Assembly: GCA_001873995.1 (NCBI GenBank)
Contig: MNVR01000007.1
Span: 33,065 to 97,064, forward strand
From: Candidatus Phelpsiimicrobium noxiivivens
GTDB taxonomy: Bacteria; Omnitrophota; Gorgyraeia; Velamenicoccales; Velamenicoccaceae
Direction: 5' to 3'
Length of the DNA: 64,000 bases
The position numbers and the translations under genes were made by a program. Below the pieces are notes generated by a model that saw nothing but the letters and a program-made list of their open reading frames with translations, searched no databases and was not told the DNA's origin. Below, piece by piece: positions 49,101-61,100 of this stretch (positions are counted from its first letter, which is position 1; each line of letters opens with the position of its first letter).

Positions 49101-52100
49101 TGTGACCGCATCCACCCTCGCTAATAATCTAAAAGGCATTATAGCATCGCCTAAGGTATCAGAGCCGGCAAGGGTAATCCTTCAATCTGCTGTGAATGAT
49201 TTAGAGGGTAAGCAGAGCATTTTTGATATTCCATTTAAGCCAAGTGATGTTTCTTCTCCGATAAGCTTTAAAGCATTGGCTCCGTTTGCGACGGGCCTTG
49301 CGTTGTTGGGTTCTGTCAGTATGGCTGATGCACGTGTGTTTAAGGCACCAACGACTTCAACGCCAACTTTTGATTTGGTGGTCGGTTCATTTACTGATAA
49401 AAACAGGGCTGTAGCTTTTGAAAAGAGATTGCAAGGCGCCGGCTACGAAGTTTATCGCGCAGGTTATGAGGTTAAAGGTAAGAAATTCACCCGCGTCATC
49501 ATTGATCTTAATAAAGGTAAGGATGCTACCAAGGCTGAGGTCACGCGCCTCAAACAAAAAGGCCTGATCTCTTCTGAGCCGTTCGTAATAGAGAACGTAA
49601 CGACAAGTGCTTTGCCCGAGTTTAGATCTAAGAAGATGGCTGGGGATATTTTTGATGAGGTCGCCAAGGTGACCGGTATGCCTGCACAATATACTCGGTC
49701 TGTTGCAGGAGCTGAGACTGATCTGCGTCACTGGGTCGTTCAACCCAACGGTGCTAAAACATTGAACATATCCCAGGCAGGCGCTATCGGCATAATGCAG
49801 ATCATGCCTATTGGAATGGATGAGATAGATAGGCAGATAAGGCTCAAGACACCGAATGCGGCTATCATGCGCGCTTTGGTCGGCAACAAAGTTGACCGCA
49901 AGAGGGTTAAGACAGACGTAGCTTATAACGTCAAGGTTGGTTCGGCCAAGCTGTATATTGATCGGAATTTTGACCGCCAAAATCTTAAAGACCAAACAAG
50001 GAATTGGGAGCGCCTGGCTGTGGCTATGTATAACGTCGGGCGTAATCCTGTTGTGAACGCCTTTGAGAAATTCGGGCCCACGGGTTGGCTGAATAATATA
50101 GGTAATGCAGAGACCCTGCTTCATAACGAAAGGTTGAAGAGATCTTTTGCGGATCCCATTACGCAGAAACCGATCCTTTTGGCTAATAGCGCTTCTTCAC
50201 CAATCGCTATGTCCGCCTCTTCGCCGGCCGTCAACATTCCTTCTGTTGTTAATCTTGAGCCCCTGGTTTCTGCATTAAAGATGGCCGGCTTCGGTGTTAC
50301 TCTGCCTTCTGCCAGCAAGATGAATTTTGATGTAAAGATGGCGGGGACAATCAGAGATAGTTTACAAGGCCGGACCTTTGCTTCTATTGATGAGCTGAAG
50401 GCCGCAATAATAAATAAGGTGCCAGAATTAAGGCAGGCGCCTGTTACGTTGGATAACTTGGCCAATGTTTTAACCGCCATATCCGCTGAAGATTTTTCTT
50501 TTGCCGGTGAAACCACGCCGCGTCTGGCTCAGGTGAAGCTAGCACTGCCGCAGATAAACGGTATCGTCGTTTCCCCGAATGAATCCGAAGCCTATGACCC
50601 TATTGGGTTTGAAGGTGGTGTCTATGGCGGTGACATAAGCTCTTTGCCGATAGCGGCGTTGCCGGCTGGCAGTTTTGACGCGGCAAGGGATATCGCGGCG
50701 GGCATAAGGAATGCCATAGACGCGGTTAACTATGATCCTGCTCAAACAGGCCTCGTACGCACTCATTATAATTATGCCGTAGCTGAAGCGCTTAAGAGCG
50801 CGCTTGTTACCAAGTATCCTGGAGCAGAGGTGACGTTTGGCGAAAGCATGCTTTCTGACGGTTTCCATCGCTATGCTGTTGTGGATTTTGGCAAGGCTGA
50901 CGTACCTAAATTGCTCGTAGATGCTTTCCCAGAAGGGACGGACAGCCTCCAAGGTATTAAAGGCATAGAGATCGCGCCGAATAAAGAGATCATCGTTGCT
51001 CCGCTTGATGAGAAGATGGCTCAGGCGTATAACGTGCCCGGTTTTGCTCCTGTGGCGCCTAGCCTGGTATCTGCCATACAGTCGGGCTTCTCAAGCAACC
51101 GCATAGTTTTTGATGATATGATCAAAAATGCGGGTTTGTCGGCTGCCGAGCAGCAGAGATCAATAGACATTGCCTCACCCAAATTATCTAATTCATCCAG
51201 CCCGATCACCCGCAGGGAATTTTTGAAGAATGCAGCGATCGGCTTGGGTACAGTGGCTGTCGCCGCTTACGAGGTAAAAGACTTAGGCATGCTTGAGTCG
51301 TTCTCAGACTTAAGCGAGGCACAAGCTGTGGCCAAGCTCAACGATAATCAGCACCTTTATAATTACATAGCAGATATCAATAAACTATTTGGCCAAAGCA
51401 TGCCATTGAGCATCAGCGATATTCAGAGGCTTGTATTATTAAAGTCACGCAATAAAGCGGAATATGTGATGACAACAGACCCAGGCGTAGAAGAAGCCTT
51501 TGATGTCATGATCTATCAGATAAATAAGCTAGTCAAAGGGCTCGAGCGGCTGAAGGATAACGAGCAGGCTTTTGTAACAACTGCACGCAACTTCAACCTT
51601 GAGCCACAGCTTATAGGCGCAGTAGCTTTGACGGAGTTTATCGATAAGCCGGCTGGCGAAGATTTCTTTGATACTTGGGGGGCTCTGATTAAACCTACTT
51701 CCGTTGGCCTTATGCAGGTCAGGCCAGATGCGCTTCGCACCGTAGAGAAGGATATCTTTGGCGTATCAACAAAGGCTATACCTGATTTTGGCCTTGCCCT
51801 GGCACTGCGCAGCGATACCTATAATATAGAGGCGGGTGGCAAGTATCTGCGCTACCTGGCGAACCTCGGTTATGCCAAGCATGGCTTGGGCGATCTGACA
51901 CTATCTTCAAATGATTGGAGCAGGGAGAGCAAACTCAAAGTTCTGGCAAGTTATACTGCAGCGCCATTTACTAACAGGATCTTGAATATGTCAGAGCCGC
52001 CGTTCAGGTATGCAGATAACGAGTCCGATAGGGATACGTTAGAGGCGGCGGTCTATGCGTATACTGCGTTGGCCGGAGAAAAACTTTTAAAGACGATGTC

Positions 52101-55100
52101 TTTTGGTAAGGCTTCTTCTTCGCCGATCATGGTCTCAGCGGTCAATTTGAATTTTGCGACGCTCAGAGACGTAGATGATGTGTTAAGGGGATTGGGCGTG
52201 GCAAAGGCCTCTACTTCCAGCAGAATAGATAGCCGTATTGCAGATAGGATGGCTATTGTCAGCGCTGTTGCGCTGGAGATCAAGAAGCAGCCTATCGCCT
52301 CAGTTGCTGATCTTACATCCCGAGTTCCTGCATTAAAGCCTTTTGAGGCAGGCCTTATACAAGCCGAGCTGCAGGGAAAAATTATATTCAATGGTGTTGC
52401 GCCGGTTGCAGTACGTTCGATAGCAGCCTTGTCTTTGCCTGCTGTTAATGCAGCTCCTGCGCAGTGGAATAGTTATTTAGGTATCTTAAGCGGCAACCAG
52501 GGCGTCGCAGCTATCAAAGATAGATTAACCACAGATCGTAGCGCTTATATCGGATTTGGCGATATGTCTGCGATCCGCGCTATGAATAAAGTTTATGGCG
52601 CTCAGGTTGTCAATGCCCTTATTCCTGCCTCAGTCAATATCGTTGACACTGCGCTTGTCAAAAATGGCGGCCGCGCAGTGCGCTTGAGCGGAGATGAGAT
52701 CGCCATGATACTGCCGTCGAATTTGAATATCGATCAAGTCAATGCCATTCGCCTTGAAGCGCAACGCAAGGTCGCAAATTCAATTTCCGGAAAATTCGGA
52801 TTTGCCAAGATCGAGCTTAAAGGTATAGCGCCTGCGGACCGCGCCAAAGTCTTTGAATTGGCCCGTGTTGAGTTGGGCGCCCAGGAAAATATTCTCGGGG
52901 GCTTATACGCGGACCGCGACGGCGTATTTATGGCTTACGATAGATTTGGCACAACGTTACAAAACGGGCTTGAGAATAATCTGGCGGTGTTAAATGCCAG
53001 TCTTGTTGTTGAAGGTATTAAAGGTTCTATCGTTAGCATTGCCAAGCCAATTGAGCTTGCCAGCCCGCGCATTACTTTTGGCGTGACCAAGACGCCTGAG
53101 ATGAACAATGTCAATGCAGCTTATGGTATTGTCATTCAGCGCGCTGAGCGAGTGTTGAATATTGCTAAAGAGAACAATCTGCCAGGAGCCGTAGGCGCTA
53201 ATTTACCGGCTGACCTTGCCGCGTTTGCTGATCTGAAACGTGTTTCATTGCCGGAGATACCGAAAGAAGAGAAAGCCGCTATCGTTAACAATTTTGCTTC
53301 TTTTGTTCCTGAGGTAAAAGTTTATCAGGATCAGGTTGAGACATATTACCCTGTGTTTAAGCGTGAAGCTTTTGGCCCCATCGCAGTCCAGGCTTTGAAG
53401 CTCGGCGACGTGCAATTGGTTAAGATAGAAACACAGTATGTACCGAAGGCTGATTTTAAGGCGAGCGTTGAGCGATCGTTGGCTAGTGGTAAATTCACAG
53501 TAGATGCTTTGCGGGGTGACGGTAATGGCGCTTACGGGTTTAAGGCTGTTAACGAATTTACTAACCATGAGATCGCTAATTCTGTTATTGCCGGCAATGC
53601 CCAGGCCATTAATAAGGTATTAAAAGACCAGAATATTACTGGCGTTTTTGTTGTGCGCGGCCCGCCGGATAGTTTTTATTTAGCCATTCCTGCAGCTAAG
53701 GTTGGCGCATTGACCCAGCCGAAACTCATAGCCATGACAGATGCTATTGCGCAGGAGATTAACACGAATATACCTGTTCAGGCAACTGTCAGGCTTTCTG
53801 CCAATCTTGTTTCATCGTTTAACAACGGCAAAAATGTTCCTTCCATGATAACCAAGCTTGAGGATCTATCTAAAGTAAAGATGAGCGTGCCTGCTATAGG
53901 CACAGCTATGGGCAACAGCGTAAAAATATTTGAGGCAAAACCTGAGATTATAAAAGCATTTGAAACAGAACTTGGCACTATTAGGGCCGCAGAGCGTATT
54001 AAGTTCCAGCCTATCTTGGGCGTCGGGACCATCAGAATCCCCCCTATTGTTACGATCACGACAACATCTGTTAGTTCACCTGCGGGCACCATTGATATTA
54101 AGAGCATGCGTGATAATTTCATGAATGATCTAAGCGCCAGGGCTTTTGAGCTGGGTGTAACGCTTAAGACCGAGCCGTTCAAAGGTTTGGCTTATCAAGC
54201 TGACATCATATTTAACGATTTGAATAGAATGGTAGGACCTGGACAGATCCAGCCGATGAGAGATACCGAACCAGGCCGTATTTATCAGGATAGGCCTACG
54301 GCTGTGAGCATGTTGGCCTTTGCAGGCAATCCACCGACCTATGCTCATGAGCTGGCTGTATTAAAGTCTTTGACCGTTGGCACTGGCTTTGACTACGCGC
54401 TTTTGAATCCTGCTGGTAAGGATAACCGCAAGGAAATTTTGAAATTAACCATTCCGTTCCGCAGGGAGATGTCTGAGCGCCTGGTCTCAAGGTATTATCC
54501 GCTCGTTCGCCTCTCAGAAGTAGCGATCAACGAAGCTTTGACGCAAAATAAAGAGGTTCACGGAGAAGAAGCTATATTTATAGTCGCCCGTAATGCAAGG
54601 GAGGCTAATCCAGAGCAATCTTATAGATTTGGTTACATGGCCGGTCAAGACCACTATTGGAGATATGCTCCTGATAGGGTGACGGGACAGCTTGACTTTA
54701 CGAAACTTGACACTATCGGCAAGCTTGAGACCGGTATCCGTAAACAGGCATATGGTTTTGACGCTTCCAAGCAGAGCCTGGAAGTTATTATATTGAACCG
54801 CGCCGGAGAGCATGAACACGAGATCACATTCGACCTTGTAAATATTACTCGCATGTCAGAGCTCTCTGATGCCTCATCAACTGAGATAAGAAAGTATTTG
54901 TCCGCTATCACCACAGGCCAAGAACCTAATCTTGAGGGAGGCGCTTACTTATCTGCGTCCATCTCAGATTACATGAAGCAAAATCCAGAATACGTGAGCC
55001 TGCTTTTAGATTCTATGCGGCCAAAGAAGATCGAGGCTACAGTTGCTGCTACTTCTATAGCAACGCCTCAAACGGCCGTTGATATAAGGCAGTTAAGCTT

Positions 55101-58100
55101 ACCATTCGGTAATTCCAGCTCGCCGGTTAAGGCCGCAGCGGCAGGCATGAGCCAGGAACAGGTTCGTGCTTCATTGGATGCTGTTATGCAAAGTCTTGAT
55201 CAGAATACAAAGATGCCAGAGATCAAGAAGACAGTGGCTCGCATCCTTGTTGAAAATATCGGCGCTAGAGTAGATAAGATATTGCCGATCTTAAGATCTG
55301 CTAATGTTGGCCAGCTTATTCTCGTAGATTCCGGCTCTACGACCTTGACCCTTGATACAGGCAGGGGCACAGTCGTTAAATTCGCCCTGCTTGAAGATCC
55401 TCAGCAGAGAATTACAAAGCGCGTGCCTTCTTTTGTAAATACGCCGGCCATCAGAAAGAACATAGATGGTTTACTTGTTTCTGTTGAGCCGAAGCTCAGG
55501 ACAACGGGTGTGACAAGGGAACATCTTAATCAGATCCTGACAGCCGCGGAAAAACAAGGTTACAGGATATATGATGGCCATACAGACAACATTGGGTTAA
55601 AGCAGAATGGCCAGCCTGTTTATCTTGATGTTAATGGATTCGGAGCGGTAGCATCACGCAGGACATCAACGCCGCCTATGATAAAAGATCTCTTGGCAGA
55701 TGTTGCTTATGGCAGGCAAATGGTTACTATTGTGTCTTCTCCTATCAATATCACTGAGTTGGCTACGATAAAAGACGTGAACAAGATCGCTGGTTTTGTG
55801 CAGAGCATGTTAGTCAGACAGGCTATTGTTTCGCAGGCGCCTGTTCAAGGTGTTGTTAGCTTCAAGAATGGACTTCCTACCTTGATCATTCCTGATCTGC
55901 ACGGCAGAAGGCTTCAGTTGATGAACTTGCTTACGCCTTATTTGAGCGATCTACAACAGGGTAAGCTCCAGGTGGTTTTCTTGGGCGATTATAAAGACAG
56001 CGAAGATCAGCAGAAGTGGCAAGCCATTGACAAAGAGTATTTAACCACGCGTTTTGCTCCTTCATTAAGAACACCAATGATGGATATGGAGATGGCTGAC
56101 AATCTGGGTACTGCAGGCATTGTCATGTCAATGCAGAATAATCTTCCAGGGTCTGTTGCGGCTTTGAAAGGCAATCATGACAATATCCTCAATACAAGCG
56201 AATTCGGCAATAGGCCTATAAATAAATACATCATGTCTCCTGGTGAAGGCGCTTTGGAGGCTGAGTGGACGACGAACCGTTTTGGCAGAGATTTTGCCCA
56301 GCAATACGTGGCATGGGAGAACAGGCTACCTTTATTGACAACGGGCCCGAATTTTGTTGCTTCTCATTCTAATCCGCTTAGACCTTATACCCTTGAGCAG
56401 ATCTCTTTAAGAAGCAACGACGTCGTATCGGGCCTGACTTGGGCGTCAAATTGGTCTGAGGAATATGAACAATCCAAGCCTGAGGCCAAGGTATTCACAA
56501 AAGATGTTTTGAAGAATATTTTCGGTGATAGATGGTTGGATGCCTATTATGTGGCAGGCCATACAACACCTATGACCTTGGATAATTCCTACGTTAAAGA
56601 TATCGCGCAGGAGCGGTTATTGGTCGTAAATAATCCTGCAAGATTAACGGGTGTATTGGCCCAGCCCACTGTAGAGTTTAACTTTAAGACTGTTTTGGCT
56701 CCGGCTTCTTCACCGATCTACCAGAAGTATACCAAGGTAGCTGAAAGCGTCTGGAAAACCTTTAACGACGCGACAAAAGCCGCCTTCTTAAAACGGTGGA
56801 TATTCGCGGATCAAGAATTTAAGGGAGACGCGGAATTTGACAAGCTTGCTGGTAATATTGGCGAATATAACCTGGCGCATATAGACGCGGTTGTCCAGTA
56901 CCATCAGATGAATAAGCCTGACTTTGAGTCAGCCCTTAGAGATATAGCTGTCAAAGAATTCGGCGGCGCATCCATAATGAATGTACTTGCAAAGCAGGAT
57001 GCAATGACTTTAACAAAGGCGCTTTTAGTCACTCAGGCTCATAGAGCAGCGCTTCTCTTGGATCTCAAATTAGAAGATATGCGTGATCTTATAGGATTTA
57101 ACACAGCATTTAGCTCTTTGCCGGAGCCTTCTAAACTTGCAAGCGCGCTGGAGCTTGCTAAAGCGACGAATAGCTGGGTAACATCTATTGAGAATGATAC
57201 CTTGAGAAGGACAATAACTGCTGGATTCCCTGAATTTGATGTCCCAAGAAAATTCACCGCTATAAGTAATAGCCTTGAGTTATTAAAGGAAGGAAAGATC
57301 ACTCTCAGCCAGGCCAGAGCTGGTATCAATGTGGCGATTTCAGAGCTTTCTGATATTACTGCGGCGCTCAGATCTTTGACGTCCAAGACCGTCAAAATAG
57401 GCTATATCTCAAATTGGTCCGTTAAGCCGTATCCATATATTGAGCTATTTGGTAGGTCTTTGGCTTATTCACCGGTAGAGCTGTCGTTGAAAGATAGAAG
57501 AGATTTGGTTGAAGCGGTATCTGTAGCCAAAGCGAATGTATTACCGCAACTCAATGAATTAACTGTTCTTGCGCATGATGTATTTGCGCCAGGTTCGCAA
57601 CCAAAGCTTGAAACGATTAAAAACCTCAGTAAAGCAAGCGTCGATGTTGCAAAGGTGCTTCGAGATGAGAAGAATCCGATCCTGCGTTTGACCTACACGC
57701 CATTTATTAAAAACACAGTTGAGCCTCTTTGGAGGGCTGCTTATACCAAAGAGGCCGAGTTGGAGGATCCGGCATTTACAAGGCACCTGCGCGCTTCTAT
57801 TGATGTGCAGGGCCTTTTGCTATCAACAAGAGATTTCGCAGACAAGCTTAGAAGTATAACGCCTGAAAAGATCGCGTTTAAGACTGATGATAGGGGCCGC
57901 GCTTCCATTGAGCTTTCAGTAATCTCTTCGCCGATAGAGCGCGTTAAGGTCAGGCCTTGGAACGGAGATGACATTCATAAGGTTCTCGGCGGAGTTGTTT
58001 ATGATAGTGATCCGAGTAACTTTAACGCCATTTTGACTGGTATTGCTGTAAGGGCAAATATCAAAGCAGAGTCTATCATGGCTCAAAAGAGAAGTATGTT

Positions 58101-61100
58101 GATTGTCGGTCCTGGATCTGATGAGTTGGTCAGAAGCCTCAAGGCCCAATATCCTCAGATGGAGATCACTGCCATCAGCGATGGTTTTATATTTGGATCC
58201 AATAAGCCGTTTGAGAATGGGACAAAGTTCATAGATGATTTAGGCGTCACGTATATTAAAGATGAAGGTGGCGTTGAGAATATAGGTAAGTATGCGGGAG
58301 ATGCAAAATTTGACCTGGTATTTAGCTCAGGCACATTTAACGAGGAGTTCACGCCGAAATTCAAAGGCCTGGGCGGCCACGCCGGAGCTCTTGCGGCGAT
58401 CAACAAGGTCATGGCGCCGAACGGAGAGATATGGTTAGCTGCCGGAACGACGCAAGCAGTTGAGGCAAAGCAGCGGCTTGGGGATTTGCTCAAAGCCGCC
58501 GGTTTTAGCAACATAACGAAGCTAACAAACAACGTAGAATATTACATTGCCCAAAAGCCAGGCGAATTAGACGGAGCTATAATAGCGTCTATATCTTCGC
58601 CATTGACCACAAGAAAAGAATTCCAGGATTACTTGATCTTGCCTTCTCCGGAGTTGCGCAAAAACGCAGTTGATATGGTAAGGGCTCAGTTGCCCGCAGT
58701 CAAGATGGATGCTGTTTATCTTTTTGGTAGCACGCTATGGTCGCCTACGCCGAATGATTTTGATGTGCTCGTGTTTATTAATGACGCAGAGCAGCCTTCT
58801 ACGAAGGCCGGCAATTTGCGCAGTGGCTCCAAAGGCATTGATTATAAGATAGTTAATTTGGCCAAGATCAATACAGGCGACGTTAAGATCAAAGATCATA
58901 TTCTGCGCGCCTTCATGGTAGGCCAGCTTATTGATGGTTCTGATGTTGCTAAGCGCGCTGTAAAAGACCTCAAGCTTGATACGCCCCAGAGCTATCTTGA
59001 TTCAGCTAAGCTCGCGTTGGAAACAAGCTATACGCGCGCGGGTGTTCCTCTCACCCAGAAACATATGATAGAGGCCAAAGGTATAAGCACAGATGCAGCT
59101 TTAAGGGAGATCGACAATAACTCCGATATGAGATTATTTTTGACTGACGCAACCAAGAATTTGTCTCACGCAGCCCTTATGGTCCGGTCAGCCATCGAGC
59201 AATCAAATATATACTATCCGTTCTATTCAACAGAAAAGATCTTGAAGATCTTGCCTCAGGCAAAAGCCGGTCAGATCACTTACGCGGATGTGGAAGCATA
59301 TACAAAGGATATTAAGAATGCCATAAATGATCTTTCCAGGTCTTTAGGTTCAGTCTCTCCGCCTTTGTTTAATAATATTCCGGGCGCGTCTATCAGGACA
59401 GGCAGTGTACCTATAGAAGAAGAATTTGTTAGCTCGACTAAGTCGATTATGGTTAATCTGCCGCCGTTGCCGGCTATTACAGGTTTTGGCAGCGGTTTTG
59501 GCGGTGGTTTGAGGATGCCTGCATTTGGTGGTATTAGTGGTGTCGGCATGGGCGCAGGTAGCCCGATTATGGCTGCAACAGGCGCGCTTGGTGGCAGTCT
59601 TGGCAGCACAGGCAAGATATCCGTACCAGCGCTATCATCCTTAAAGTCAGTCAGATTGTTGCCTATAGCTAAACCCATGCCTAAAGCTGTATCGCCAGCT
59701 GATACTACCACTACAACCATACCTATTACGCCAGTTGTTCCTCTGGCAAGCACTACAGCTGCTTCTACAGGAGCTGCCGCAGCTAGTAGTCCTATTAGCC
59801 CAAATAACCCTACAATTACACAGCTAACACCTGACCAGGCAACTTTATCTGTAACGAATGATTTGTTCATAGATGTTGATAATTATGCGTTGTCTACAGG
59901 AGAGCTATTTGCTATAGTCAGCGCTCCTATGGGCGGCGCAAATGCCAGATCCCCAGGTGTTTCCCAGCTCTTTAGAGGGCGCCCTCTCTCTAAAGATGCG
60001 TATTCCCTAAGGGATTCCACTACAACTACGTATAATTCTATAATTAGGTTGTTCTCTGTAACTCTTGGTAACGTTAAGAGTTACATAGTGTCACGGAAAA
60101 ATCACGATTATTCCGTGAGGCAGGCGCCCTTGGTGTATCTTGCTGAGGCCCTGGTAAGCGCAGGCAAGTTAAGCACAAGCGGTATTGAGAAGCTCGGAAC
60201 CTGGGTCAAGGCAGAAGCTGGTTTGAGCCTTGTCACCAAGATGTTCAGGTCGCCTAACCTGCTCTTGGATAATGACGGAATAAGGCCTGAAGCCAGAGCT
60301 CATGTAGGAACGCCAACCTTCATGGGATCAAAGCCTTCATTTAGGGTTGGGCTTAGGAATATCGCAAATGCTCTTGTAAGCGTTCTCACAGAAGGTCGCA
60401 TAGATGGCCGTGAGGCAGGTGCCCTTGGTGTAATCACCACCTTCAAGGGCTTAGTCAGCGAAGAAGCACCTGTAGCAGTACGAACAATCAGTCTTAAGAG
60501 CAGCATTCTTAAGACACTTAATATTTTAAGCGAAGGATCCTGGACAAGGAGCTTAACAGAGGCCCTTGCCAGAACCATAGATGGTAGCCTTGTACTTACC
60601 GCCTTCTCTCCGCTCGAAGAGGGCTTTTTTACGTCCAGCCAGGTTCAAAAATCATCAAAAGATATCATGATCATTGCCGAAAAGATAGCCCAGGAAGCAT
60701 ATAAGGGTAAGGTCTTTGCATCAGGCTTATCATATTCAGGCCATACAACAGGCGTAAAAGATACTGTTTCTGCCTGGGCGAATGATCCTATAGTTAAAGT
60801 AGCTGCCATGTTGCACAGAGTTCCTGTGCAGCAGTTAAAAGCATCCCTCAAAGAACAAGGCCTCAATAAACAGGATATAGAGCGCGTTTCTTATTTGGTT
60901 GAACAGTTGAACATAGTCAGCTCATTACCTTTATATAAACAAAATTTAGATGCCGGTTTCTATGCTTTCGGCCGAGATGAGGCATATGTTATTTTAGGAC
61001 CGTGGATGACAACGCTGGGCTCTGTCATGGGCAAGGCCAGCCACGAGGGACGCCATGGCCTTGATTGGATGGAGTTCGGGGGAAGTATGTCGTCAGAGGA

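Noticed and set aside
59280..59870. Minus-strand open frame of 196 codons rich in Pro, Val and Ala
   Set aside because: It arises from the antisense of a Gly/Met- and Thr-rich linker in the giant protein and has no independent support.
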